NCBI GenBank assembly: GCA_009746045.1 | Contig: RPFO01000777.1 | Location: 27,501-82,881, forward strand | From: Mesostigma viride | Taxonomy: Eukaryota > Streptophyta > Mesostigmatophyceae > Mesostigmatales > Mesostigmataceae | DNA: 55,381 nt | Direction of reading: 5' to 3' | Shown here: positions 28,013-38,779 of the stretch, one piece after another | Layout of the letters: every line of letters begins with the position of its first letter | Numbering within the stretch: position 1 is the first letter of the stretch | Program-made: the position numbers and the translations under genes | The notes under the pieces: generated by a model | Told to the model about the DNA's origin: nothing | What the model saw: only the letters and a program-made list of their open reading frames with translations | Database searches by the model: none

Positions 28013-29284
28013 TCAGCTCAAGAACACGCCCCCCCCCGCATCGTACAGAACCAGGTCGCCGGCGTGCACGGTGACAGGAGCCCCGAAGTCAACGCGCAGG
28101 CGGGCGGCTTGCGCTGGGGTGACCGCCGTAGTCAAGCGCCCGTGGGCCTGCGCAACAAGGCCGGCCGAGCCGGGCCCGGCAGAGGCAAGAAACGTGTGCA
28201 GCTGAGGGCGATCGAGCAAGGCGTGGTCGGTGGCCCCCCCAGCGAGATATGTCGCACGGGCGGCCTGCTGGGCCTGCACGGCAAGCCCTGTAGCAAAGAG
28301 CACCACCGCCTGCGCCACTTGAGCGTCCAGATTCAGGAGCCATTCTTGGCGCACCGCGGGCAGGTGCCAAGGCAGGCGGCCGCCGGCATGGTAGTCCTCG
28401 AGGACAAACCCCCAAAGCGTGGAGGCAAGGACAGGGGGGGAGGCTGCCTGCAGCATGTGCCGGACACGAACCACAAGGGCACTAAATTCAGGGGGCCGTG
28501 GGAGCGTAGGAAACGCCGCGTGCAAGCCGACAGCGTCCAACAGCAAGGGGCAATACAGCCAAGAGAACGTGGCGTGCCGGAGCGCGCTGACGCCCGCAAT
28601 GTTGGTGGGGGGCCAAACGGAGAAGTCGTGGGACCCAAGCGCGGCCGACCAGGGGCCCACCACAGGAGTCGCCGCAGGGTGTCCCACAGCCTCAGGGAGG
28701 AGAGCCGCCAGGGACCCCTCAAGCACAGGAGGACGCAGGTCAGTGGCCACCGCCGTGCTGGCCGGAGGTGGATCCCCAGAGCTAGGCGGGGCAGGGCCAG
28801 GGGACCCCGCGGAGGGGCCGGACGTGACGGCGCGGGGAGAGCGGGAGCACGGTGTGGAACCCTCCACGAGGTCCGCAAGGCCCAGGAGAGGGTCCAGCGA
28901 GGGGCTGCGGGAGGGGGCGCGGGCCGAATGGGATCCCGGGGTCGACACGGCCGCGCGTCGGGAGCCTAGGGACGGCCGAGGCGGGGCCACGCAATGAGGG
29001 CACGCCCAAGGACCCGGGGGAGGCAGCCGGAAGAGGGGCGGGACCAAGCAGCGCGTGTGCCAGCCGCATTGGCACGAATCACACACAAGGAGACGGGGGG
29101 CATCCTCACCACTGTGGCAGACCTCGCACACAAGCGAGAGTGGCACAGGGGCGCCACGACCGCCGTCGTCCAGGTCGCCCATCTCCTGCAGGTGCGCCGC
29201 GATGCGTAAGGACCGACGCGGCGCAGGGGCGCCACTAGGCAGCGCATCCCGCGCCCGGGAGGTGCGGCGTCGTGAAGGAGGCAT
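28013..29284 (-). CDS. Retrotransposon ORF1 with PHD finger
   Basis: 424 codons including the stop, from the ATG at 29284-29282 (MPPSRRRTSRARDALPSGAP). The frame is open further 5' but without an ATG. A PHD finger lies at about residues 51-97: CEVC, CDSC, GWHTRC and WACPHC in the C4HC3 arrangement. The rest is Pro/Ser-rich followed by an Ala/Leu-rich helical half (QAQQAARATYLAGGA). PHD fingers read histone tails, so ORF1 may tether the complex to chromatin; this is inference. The ORF ends 15 bp before the first ORF2 GTG. A run of nine G in sense (plus-strand C at 28029-28037) lies in the overlap of the two frames. Confidence 0.8.
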   Translation of the reverse strand: MPPSRRRTSRARDALPSGAPAPRRSLRIAAHLQEMGDLDDGGRGAPVPLSLVCEVCHSGEDAPRLLVCDSCQCGWHTRCLVPPLFRLPPPGPWACPHCVAPPRPSLGSRRAAVSTPGSHSARAPSRSPSLDPLLGLADLVEGSTPCSRSPRAVTSGPSAGSPGPAPPSSGDPPPASTAVATDLRPPVLEGSLAALLPEAVGHPAATPVVGPWSAALGSHDFSVWPPTNIAGVSALRHATFSWLYCPLLLDAVGLHAAFPTLPRPPEFSALVVRVRHMLQAASPPVLASTLWGFVLEDYHAGGRLPWHLPAVRQEWLLNLDAQVAQAVVLFATGLAVQAQQAARATYLAGGATDHALLDRPQLHTFLASAGPGSAGLVAQAHGRLTTAVTPAQAARLRVDFGAPVTVHAGDLVLYDAGGGVFLS

Positions 29285-29404
29285 GGGGGAGGTGCGTAAA
29301 ACAACGGAACCGGAAGCGCGGGGGGAGAGCGAGATGCGGACGCGGGGGGTTTGGGGGGCGTGCCCCCCAAGCGGGGGGTTTGGGGGGCGGCAGCCCCCCA
29401 ACGC

Positions 29405-29940
29405 GGGGCGGCCGCGGCGCGGCACCTCGGCGCAGGTTTTTTCAGCTGTGCATGGAGAAAAAAACGTGTCTCAATCCAGGAACCCCCGTCGGTTCATCAT
29501 GTCAGCCTAGAAAACTGGAGCGGTGGAGCCACAACTAACGGGAAAGCCGCATTCAAATTCGCCTAGCCCACGGGTCACAATTGGCCGACAGGTAGATGCA
29601 GCCAGCCCCGGGCGTGTCGCAGACAGTAATCACTACGTAGGCCGCGGTGCCGCACCTCGGCGCAGGTTTTTTCAGCTGTGCATGGAGAAAAAAACGTGTC
29701 TCAATCCATGCAGGAACCCCCGTCGTTTCATCATGTCAGCCTACTGAGAAAACTGGAGCGGTGGAGCCACAACTAACGGGAAAGCCGCATTCAAATTCGC
29801 CTAGCCCACGGGTCACAATTGGCCGACAGGTAGATGCAGCCAGCCCCGGGCGTGTCGCAGACAGTAATCACTACTGTAGGCCGCGGTGCCGCACCTCGGC
29901 GCAGGTTTTTTCAGCTGTGCATGGAGAAAAAAACGTCTCA
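29405..29940 (-). repeat. Tandem 5' monomers of the retrotransposon, about 230-239 bp each
   Basis: Two full monomers and a third truncated one; the CACCTCGGCGCAGG landmark is at 29423, 29653 and 29892. Monomer 1 differs from monomer 2 mainly by missing 4+4+1 bases. They sit directly 5' of ORF1, the position of promoter monomers in mouse L1. They are nearly identical, so the array is recent. Confidence 0.85.
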
Positions 29941-29958
29941 CAGTAGTGTATATATATC

Positions 29959-30165
29959 TTAAAAATATAATTACTTACAGCAGAGTGAAATCACTCAAAC
30001 CAAAGCAAACGCCCAGCTATAAACCTATATACAGAGCCATGTCAAAGCTCTATACTACGATAAGACCAATGGAAACGCCTAACGGGAGGAACCTAATAGC
30101 CCTGCTGCACCGCAAAATCAGCCCGCGTACGGCGGAGCATGATGTCAGCCATGGCCCGAGTCAGC
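29959..30165 (-). mobile_element. Short 5'-truncated copy of the sister RLE retrotransposon family
   Basis: It holds only the last codons of the nuclease ORF and the 3' UTR, ending in sense AATTATATTTTTAA. Near-identical to the 3' ends at 33100-33294 and 35207-35400. It is flanked by TATATATATC on the left (29949-29958) and the same string within the right flank (about 30174-30183). Confidence 0.8.
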
Positions 30166-30187
30166 ATGATAGATATATATATCCCCA

Positions 30188-33160
30188 GTCCCGGCCCCCT
30201 CCCCCCTCCCGCCTCGGCTCCCCCCGGCTCCCAGCCCCCGCCGCCCGACTACTCGGCCAGTTGGCGTTGGCTTGACACGGTTCCCTGGGATGCATGCGCC
30301 ATCAACCCGACGTCTACCCTGACCGACCTCCCCCACCGCGCGCGTAGCCTTTTCGCGCAATGTGCAATCGTTTCTCTCCGGCGCATGCACGCCGCTCCGG
30401 CCGACCCGCTGGGCTTTCAACTGCACATGGTGACCCCCCGCCTGCTCCTCACCCCTCTCGGGCGTGGTGTGCGCGGCCTCCAGGGTGCGGTTATTGCCCA
30501 TTGCCGACGCTTTCTGCAGGGGGACTGGGAGGGGCTGTTTGGCGTGCCGCCCCCGCGCACGGCCCGGCTGTCGGGGGAGGTCAACTTCGAGCGGGTGGCC
30601 GCCGACGTCATCCGCCTCGTCCGCGAGGGGCAGCTCAGCCGGGCCATGACCCGCTTGGAAATGGCCAAGCTGGCCCCCGCCAATGCGGCTACCCTGGCGG
30701 CCTTGGAGGCTCTTCACCCTGCGGAGCCCGGATTCCAGCTGCCCGTGCCGGACCCCCTGCCGGCCCCCCTCCGGCTGGACCGCGACTGCTTCCTGGAGGT
30801 GATGCGTGCGGTCCCGCGGGCTTCCTCTACCGGGCCGTCGGGCTGGCGCTACGAGCACTTGGAGGTCCTGGTGGGGCATGGGGGCGAGGACATTCTCTTT
30901 GACACCCTCATTGACCTGGCGGCTGGTCGCGTTCCTCCCGCTGCGCGCGAGTGGTTAGCGGGCGCTCGCCTCCTCGCTCTGCTCAAGGGTGTCTTGCCCC
31001 CCCGAGGGCAAGGTGCGCCCGATCGCCTGCGGTGAGGTGCTCCGCAAGCTCGTGGGCAAAGTGATCTGCCGCCAAAAGGCGCCCGAGCTCCGTGCCTTTT
31101 TCTGCCCGCCCCTCGCAGCGGGTGAGACCTCGGTGGCGGCCCAGCTGGGGGTGACGACTCCAGGCGGGGCGGCTATCCTCATCCATTCGGTGCAGGCCTA
31201 CCTCGAGGCCCACCCCACCCACGCTGTCGTCAAGGTCGACTGCCACAACGCGTTCAACAGTCTGTCCCGCGCCAGCATGTTTGCGGCCGTCATGGAGTCC
31301 TTCGAGGACTTGTACGCTTGGACAGCCGTGTGCTACGGCCAGCCCGGCCAACTGGTTCACATCATGGAGGACGGCACTCGCGGCGGCCTGCTGTCGCGGT
31401 CGGGCACCCAGCAAGGGGACCCCCTGGGACCCCTGTACTTTGCCGCCCCCCTCCAGGGTTGCCTCCAAGCGGTCCATGCTGCCCACCCGGCGGTCGCTAT
31501 TCAGGCCTACTTGGATGATATCTACCTTCTGGGCCCTGTGCCGGACACCACCGCGGCTCTGCTGGCACTGCAGACCGCGGTGGCCGACATCAACCTCCAG
31601 TTGACCCTGGCCAAGTGCGCGGTGTACTCGCCCCAAGGTGATTGCTCCGGCTTTCCGCCCCAGCTCTTGGGCCGGGACGAGCGCCTCCATGGGTTGGATG
31701 TCCTCGGCGTTCCGGTTGGCGACCCCGCGTTTGTCATCGATGCTCTGCGGGCCGCCCTCGAGGCACGCACTGAGGTACTGCCCTTGATTGCGCGCCTTCA
31801 TGATTCGCAGACCAAGGGTCTGCTTCTGTGGTTTTGCGCTCACCCTCGCGTCGTTCACTGGCTCCGGGGCGCTCTTCCGGCTCAGGTCCGGCTGGCCGCC
31901 GAGGGCCACGACGAACGCATCCAGTCGGCCTTGGCGCAGCTGGTCCCGGGCCCCGACCTCCCGCCACATGCTATTCGCATTGCCTCCCTGCCTGCACGGA
32001 TGGGTGGCTGCGGTCTGACTCGTGCCGCCCGGCTGGCCCCAGCAGCATTTTTGGGCTCCGTCGCTCAGTCGTGGGCGGAAAGCTGCCGGCTCCTGCCCCT
32101 TTTGGCTACGGCAGCGCCTGACCTCCTGGACCCCAGCAGCCCTTTGCCCTTCGTCACCGCCATCCAGGAGGCCTATGCTGAGATCCAGCAGGCCTGTTCT
32201 CCCGTCCGTGCCGCTCAGGCGGTACAGCGCCACCTCCCTCGCGGCACTCCCTCGGTCGCCTCCGTTCAATCTCCCGCCGCATTCCCTGCTCGCGTCATCG
32301 ATAAACACCAGAAAACCTACGCGGGTATTCTGCACACGGCTGATTGGATTGCTCTTTTCGCGGACCTCAACGCCCAGGGACGTGCGTGGCTGTTCTCGCT
32401 TTCCTTGCGGAGTGTGGGCTCGGCGTACCTTCGTGCTCTTCCCATGGCCCCCCCATTCGCCTTGGCTCCCAGCCACTACTCGGTGGCGCTCCGGCACCAG
32501 CTATTTGCCCCGCAGCCTCTTGTTCCGGCCGGGCGGCCTTGTGGTAGCTGTGGGCAGCCGCTGGATCCCACGGGGACTCACTACCTTGCCTGCATGGGGG
32601 GCCAACAGAATCAGAATTGGTATTTGTATTTGCACACTGTCCTCCTGACGGTGGTGCTCGCCATGATTCGGTCGGTTTTCCCCCACGCGAACATCCGGTC
32701 CGAGGATGCGGATGGCGCTGCCTTCTATTCCCCCAACCACCGGCCTGACATCGTGGTGCTGGACTTTGAGGGGGGTGGCCGGCATCTGCTTATCGACGTT
32801 TCGGTGGCGCGGCCCTTGGCTCTTAGCCACGTGGCTGGGGCCTCCCTCACGGCAGGTTACACGGCGGACCGGGCGGAGCGGGCCAAGCTCCTGGCCTACG
32901 GCGACGTCGGGCACCATCGTGTGGTGCCCTTTGTCCTGGAGGAGTTTGGGGCCATGGGGCCCCTGACCTCCGCCTTCTTCAAGGAGTGTTGCCGGCTCCG
33001 GGAGGACCGGCTGGACCTGGAGGGCCAGCGGGCCCCATGGTCGGCGCGGACCTGGACGTCATATTGGCGTCAGCGCTTGTCGGTGGCGCTGACTCGGGCC
33101 ATGGCTGACATCATGCTCCGCCGTACGCGGGCTGATTTTGCGGTGCAGCAGGGCTATTAG
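30188..33160 (+). pseudogene. ORF2 of the sister RLE retrotransposon, one frameshift
   Basis: It aligns throughout with the ORF2 at 24078-27998: FAQCAIVSLRRMH, ASSTGPSGWRYEH, RPIACGEVLRKLVG, GTQQGDPLGPLY, AYLDDIYLLG, CGSCGQPL with HYLAC, then NHRPDIVV and LLIDVSV. The RT catalytic box is YLDD rather than YMDD. The reading frame changes once, in a run of seven C near 31000 (the first frame stops at 31035, the second carries on to the TAG at 33160), so a single-base indel inactivates it or reflects a read error. The N-terminal RING and zinc-finger region is missing through 5' truncation. Confidence 0.85.
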
Positions 33161-33294
33161 GTTCCTCCCGTTAGGAGTTTCCATTGGTCTTATCGTAGTA
33201 TAGAGATTTGACATGGCTCTGTATAGAGGTTTATAGCTGGGCGTTTGCTTTGGTTTGAGTGATTTCACTCTGCTGTAAGTAATTATATTTTTAA
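30188..33294 (+). mobile_element. 5'-truncated RLE retrotransposon copy with 15-bp target-site duplication
   Basis: Plus-strand copy lacking the ORF1 and RING part. It starts inside ORF2 and runs through the 3' UTR to AATTATATTTTTAA. ATATATATATCCCCA occurs exactly at 30173-30187 and at 35939-35953, the latter separated from the 3' end by later insertions (33295-35932). This is the expected product of target-primed insertion followed by nesting. Confidence 0.85.
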
Positions 33295-35195
33295 GGGGAT
33301 GGGACACATTGAAAGGGCACTTTTCTGGAAAACAGACCTGGGCATGGGATAAAAATCCAGTTATGCTTCCAAACCATAAATATGTGAAAAAAAATATTTT
33401 CCAGCCACTTGGGGGTGGTACTACCCCCCAGCATGACCCAGTTATGAGCTAAAAATAGAAAAAGACGCTATTTTTGGCCGATTTTTCCTAGGAGAATGGG
33501 CAAACCAAAAGTGACCAAACCACATATTTTCCTAAAATCCCCACCCTTGCAAATAAATCTGGCTACTCAGGACCACAAAATAAGCACGTTTAGACTATTT
33601 GATGGGGTTTAGCCCAAAACACGTATTTTTTTTGTCCTAAAAAAATAAATCAAATAGTAGACACATGCAAAAATTCAAGTGATGACATTTATACTAGGCC
33701 TAGGGTGGGAATTTCACTCTCACAAAGTTTGAGCTCATTCTGAGCACGTTTACTCATGTTGATGGGTGTAAACATGCAAAAAAAAATGACAGAAAATCCC
33801 GCTTATGAGCACAAACAACAGACCTATTACACCCTAGCCCACCACCAACTGGGCCAAACCAAGTCAAATTAATTCATTTATGATGTTAAAAAGCTTGCCA
33901 CAAAATCCCAGGTCATTCTGAGCTAGTTTGCCCTTAGTACATCATGTTATAGCTGCCACCCTGCATGCTTGGTACACCGTGGCATGAGGGACACCATAAG
34001 CACATTCCTAAGCTTGCCCCCTGCAAATTGGGCAGAAGCACGTAAAGCAAATGCTAGAAGCTTGAAGAAGACATCCACCGACTCTTAAATCATTACGCAA
34101 GCAGGCATGACCACTTGCGGGAATCACCTCATAGCTAATACCCAGTCATGATGCTAAAGGATAAAAGGGCCATCCTTTTATATTGTCATAATAAGCACCT
34201 GATCCTTATCATCTAGGAAGCCCCAGCCATGTTTAATGGAAGCAAAACATATGGGAAGGAGATAACTATATCACACATGCTCACCTTCCCTACAACTTCA
34301 CACCTTGTTTTCCAGCAGGCTGAAGAGCCAAGACAAGCGTTTATGAGCTCGCCAGCTCCTTGCAACGTTGATGCCGCTCCCAGGCAGCTAGGGTCCTTGA
34401 CTACGCAATATACAATGTCAACAATATGAAAAACTCCATAAAACAAAGTGTAGCAGAGCCGCAAAACTGCCCAATCAACTCTTGCTAGCTTTAAGAAGCA
34501 TGGCATACGCAGCATAAGGCAAAACATTGAAACCTGCGGAAAATCAGATAGCGCAACTGCAACAAGTGGCGAACAAAATAGCAAGAACACCCGGAATCGG
34601 CGCCAAAGCTTCATGCCAGGCACGTTTAGAGCGCAAACAGACTGGGCGGTGACATGCGGCAAATGAACGTACCACGGCCGGCTTTATTTCCTACCCAGGC
34701 GCGCGAGACAGCCAGCCAGCCATGGATGGCTTGACCGCGGATCGCGCAGGCCTGAACGATATCATTTCAGAAATGACGGGAAATGGCCGCAGATCGAAGC
34801 CGCTTAGGATGTTTTCACGGTTTCCATTACTAAACGCTTCTTCCTGCATCAATATAACCCACAAATCTTAAATTCTACCGTCGCAGGCACGCATTCTAAA
34901 TTAATATATGCGGCCAGATTTTCGGATTAGACCCCCGTGCAAATCTGGATTAAGAAAGGCACCGACTTTTCAAATTGTGCATATCTGGCTATGAAACATC
35001 ATACTAGTACATCGTTTAAAACCACCGGCGTACATTTTTCGCTTGTCGCCTGGCCGATTAGGGAAATTTTTACGAAACGCACGTCGCCATGGCCACCTCC
35101 GCACGAGGTGGGCGCATTGTGCACCACAATTTCACGGTCCGGGGGTACCGGCGCGAATTTTTTGGCGCCAAAAAATTCCGATGTGTCCCGTCCCC
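33295..35195. mobile_element. 1.9-kb non-autonomous TTAA-specific DNA transposon (piggyBac-type termini)
   Basis: Flanked by TTAA on both sides (33291-33294 and 35196-35199). The ends are inverted repeats: GGGGATGGGACACAT at 33295-33309 and its complement with one mismatch at 35181-35195. AT-richer than its surroundings, with no long ORF, so it would need a transposase in trans. TTAA duplication is diagnostic of piggyBac-superfamily insertion. Removing it with one TTAA restores the junction between the retrotransposon 3' end and its target-site duplication. Confidence 0.8.
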
Positions 35196-35206
35196 TTAAT
35201 ATATAT

Positions 35207-35932
35207 TAAAAATATAATTACTTACAGCAGAGTGAAATCACTCAAACCAAAGCAAACGCCCAGCTATAAACCTATATACAGAGCCATGTCAAAGCTCTAT
35301 ACTACGATAAGACCAATGGAAACGCCTAACGGAGGAACCTAATAGCCCTGCTGCACCGCAAAATCAGCCCGCGTACGGCGGAGCATGATGTCAGCCATGG
35401 CCCGAGTCAGCGCCACCGACAAGCGCTGACGCCAATATGACGTCCAGGTCCGCGCCGACCATGGGGCCCGCTGGCCCTCCAGGTCCAGCCGGTCCTCCCG
35501 GAGCCGGCAACACTCCTTGAAGAAGGCGGAGGTCAGGGGCCCCATGGCCCCAAACTCCTCCAGGACAAAGGGCACCACACGATGGTGCCCGACGTCGCCG
35601 TAGGCCAGGAGCTTGGCCCGCTCCGCCCGGTCCGCCGTGTAACCTGCCGTGAGGGAGGCCCCAGCCACGTGGCTAAGAGCCAAGGGCCGCGCCACCGAAA
35701 CGTCAATAAGCAGATGCCGGCCACCCCCCTCAAAGTCCAGCACCACGATGTCAGGCCGGTGGTTGGGGAATAGAAGGCAGCGCCATCCGCATCCTCGGAC
35801 CGGATGTTCGCGTGGGGGAAAACCGACCGAATCATGGCGAGCACCACCGTCAGGAGGACAGTGTGCAAATACAAATACCAATTCTGATTCTGTTGGCCCC
35901 CCATGCAGGCAAGGTAGTGAGTCCCCGTGAGT
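35207..35932 (-). mobile_element. 5'-truncated copy of the sister RLE retrotransposon, minus strand, 14-bp TSD
   Basis: Minus-strand C-terminal nuclease end plus 3' UTR. CCCTTAATATATAT flanks it exactly at 35193-35206 and 35933-35946. The coding part (from MGGQQNQNWYLYLHTVLL to LRRTRADFAVQQGY) is nearly identical to the plus-strand copy, with a one-base deletion in a C run near 35768. The TSD includes the end of the 1.9-kb TTAA element, so this insertion came after that one. Confidence 0.85.
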
Positions 35933-35953
35933 CCCTTAATATATATATCCCCA

Positions 35954-36434
35954 CCCTATTATTTATTACTCCCCCAAGCTCAAAATGGCTGCCCTGCATG
36001 CTGCCAACACATGGTGGTGACCTGGCATAACATTTGCTGGCTAGGAAGCACTGCTTGGCTATAGAAAAGTGCCCATGTGTACTAGGTGGCTGAGCTATCA
36101 TGCCGTACGTGAGATACGCCATGCACACAGTGAGCATACCACCAACCCATGCAGCAATCAGATTTCCACACACTACTGAAACTGGGCACACATGCACATA
36201 ATAAAACAACACCTAGGCCTGTCATGCAAAATAAAACACTACTGTGCAGGCTGTCTAGTGTGCACGAAAGTCACTGCGTGGCCAGTTCAGGGGGTGGTTG
36301 ACTTCCTCTTCTTGTCCTTGGCTGGTTTGGGGCAGTGCACCTTCAGCCACTGCTTCCTAGCATCCCCAACGAGGGTGCTGCCGGGTGTGGCCCCCTCGCG
36401 GGTCTGGGGCCTGGCCAGCCACGCCGCCCCCTTC
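35954..36434. other. No gene recognised; probable 3' flank of the piggyBac-like element
   Basis: Moderately AT-rich, with no protein-like frame. It borders the Cys-rich C-terminus of the transposase. I could not find matching terminal repeats with TTAA. Confidence 0.4.
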
Positions 36435-38779
36435 CTAGCTGCTCTTCACGGTGAGCCGCTCAGAGAGCTTGGGGTTGGGTGCTGGCTCCCCGTCGATCTG
36501 GTCCAGCCCCACCACCCAGCCACTGTGGTAGGTTTGGAAGCACGGACCGTAGTCCACGCTGGCGCACAACGCAATGTCGCACTCTTTGCGCCATGCAGTC
36601 GTGCGCTTGCGGACACCCCCCGCACTGCAGACGGCACAGTCAGCCTCGATCATGAATCAAATGCGCTGGGGCTCGTGGTTGCCATCCAGCCGGCCCTCCC
36701 TGGTCGGCTTGATGGTAAGGATCCTCACAGGGGCAGGTGCCCCTGGCCACTTGTTGTCGCCCAGTTGTTCTGCAAGCTCGGACAGGAATGTGTAGTGGGT
36801 CATGCAGGGCTGGTTGCGGTTGACGAAGGTCATGAGCAGGTAGGCGTTGGTGATGGCATTCACCAGGTGGGCACCAAAGGCCCTGTGCCACCACACCCTG
36901 GTCACCAGCGCCTTGCCCACGTCGTACTCGGCATGCAGCCAGCTGGTCAAACAGGTCGACTGCCTTGTAGACTGCCCAGTAGTTGGTGACGGCTGACGGG
37001 GCTGGGACATGCACCCTGGCCGGCGTTGCCACGCCCCCCATGGCGGTCCACCGTGACCTCCTGCAAGCCGTACCCCTTCTGCAGCAGGTACACGCCGCTT
37101 GCGGTCCATCCACACAAGCGCCTGCAGCCCAGTGGCCTCGTGTACGGCCAAGCGTAGAACCCCTGCTTCAGCGCCCTGCCCTTGGGCACGAGGAACTTGA
37201 GGTCCTGCCAGGGGATGCCCCTGCGATTGGGCACCACCGTGCCGACCACATTGTGGCCCTGCTCATGCAGCCACTCCACGGCAGGGCGGCTGGTGTACCA
37301 CCTATCCATGCCCACGTCCATGGTGTGGGTCAGGGTCTCCCCGAGGAGCTGCACCACCCTGACAGTGTGCTGCTCCTCGGGGAGCTTGTCGTAGGTGTGG
37401 TAGTGCCATATAATAGGTAGCCGCTGGGATGGCCACACAAGCAATATCCGAGGATGTGGAAAGGGATCTGGCTTCAGCGGGTTGAAGCAGCGAATGGGGC
37501 AGTACTTGTGGCCGGTGCCCACGCAGCGCTCGTCGATGGCGCATTGCCCCCCGAGCCTGCAGTACTTCTTGTACGCCTTGTTGAGGTGGATCTCGAGCCA
37601 CTCGAACTGGTAGAGGCGGTACTCGCGGCAATCAGTGTTGGCTGGCTTGAAGGCACTGTCCCTGAAATGGAGGAAGCGGGTAATCTGCTGCCACCGCTTG
37701 AATGACATGAAGCGTTGCAACTTGCAAGCCGGGGGCGTTGGCCATGCCCCACACCTTCTTGCGGTCAGAAATTCTACTTTAAGTAGAGCTGCGCTGATGG
37801 CAGCTTCTCCAAGCCCATGGTCACAAGGATGCCCAGCCATTTCGCCAGCTCATGAACTGTCAATGGCGTCCAGTCACGTGCGTGGCCAGCCAGGTGGGCA
37901 AGCTTCATGTTGGCATACCTGTTGGTCTCCTCCACAATAGGGCCAAGCACCTCATCTCGTGTCCACAGCAAAGCAAAAATCTCGACAGGGCTGTTCTTGT
38001 ACTTTGACGGACCGCCTGGCAGCATGGCCTGCTCAGGTTCCTTGGTGGCAACGTCGACGGCGATGTTGGTCGACGCAGCCTGCGCATGCTCGTCGGGCAT
38101 TCCCACCCCGAATATCCACCCTGCTGCAGGATCCGAGGTAGAGGGCGGCTCGGGACCATCCTCATCACTCAGCTCCGGGTCTGCCATGTCCTGCTCTGGC
38201 ATGTCCTCGACGCCATCGCTCTTCTTCTGTTCATGTTCCTCGTCTTCCTGGTCAGATTCCGGTGCCCGCGCGCCCAGCGACTTCTTGCCCTTCTTAATTC
38301 TGCCACTGTCGATTCTCTGCCGCCGGGAGACTTTTCCGGGACGTTTCTTGGCTCGTGAACGCTTGCGCTTCTTCACCGGAGACTCCTCGATGTCCTCCTC
38401 ATCATCCTCGCCGTCATCCTCCTCCTCCTCCTCGTATTCCTCCTCAGACCCAGCGTCCGACTGCATGCTCCACCTCATCCGCCTCAGGGGTCGCCTCCCG
38501 CGCCTCTGCCGGGCCAGGAGTTTCATCGGCACCATCCCCCACATCGTCAGCAGCCACCAGATACTCAAAAACCTGGTCCTTCGTGAGTGGGAGCGGCCTT
38601 TTATCGCCATCGAACAAGCAAAATGCCTGCGACTTGTCTCGTGTCACCCGCGTTACTGTCCCTGGTATGCGCACATTCGCATAATTTTCACCATATTTTT
38701 CCTCTGCCCAGTCAGCCCCGAACAGGACCGCAGGAACGCTAACTCTAAGGCCCCTAACGAGCCGCCCTGAGGCTGCCAT
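36435..38779 (-). pseudogene. piggyBac-like transposase, frameshifted
   Basis: Minus strand from the ATG at 38779 (MAASGRLVRGLRV). In order: an N-terminal region with an acidic, Glu/Asp-rich low-complexity stretch and a basic KKRKRSRAKKRPGK signal; the family's N-terminal block (PVEIFALLWTRDEVLGPI, EETNRYA); FMSFKRWQQITRFLHFRDS; the acidic residues of a DDD triad (CAIDERCVGTG, VGMDRWYTSRP, KAVDLFDQL); RVWWHRAFGAHLVNAITNAY; and a C-terminal Cys-rich finger at 36653-36500 (CAVC, CDIALC, CFQTYH). At least three frame changes (near 38450, 37775 and 36980) break it, so the product is not continuous. All catalytic positions survive within the fragments. No matching terminal inverted repeats were found. 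Confidence 0.85.

Larger units (their letters stand above)
24000..29940 (-). mobile_element. Non-LTR retrotransposon with restriction-like endonuclease, PHD ORF1 and RING ORF2
   Basis: Near-complete element on the minus strand: tandem 5' monomers (29940-29405), ORF1 (29284-28013), ORF2 (27998-24078) and a short 3' UTR whose end I cannot place exactly (about 24000). The RT plus a C-terminal CCHC and PD-(D/E)XK-type nuclease place it among the RLE-bearing non-LTR elements (R2, NeSL and relatives). Both ORFs are free of stops, so the copy may be young. It is related to, but distinct from, the family at 29959-35932. Confidence 0.85.

Noticed and set aside
24255-29538. Many plus-strand ORFs opposite the retrotransposon ORFs
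   Set aside because: Antisense shadows of GC-rich coding sequence; the minus strand carries all conserved motifs.
29959-33294. Inverted repeats at both ends of the plus-strand retrotransposon copy, suggesting a DNA transposon
   Set aside because: The left arm is an independent antisense 5'-truncated copy of the same LINE, and the right arm is the LINE's own 3' UTR.
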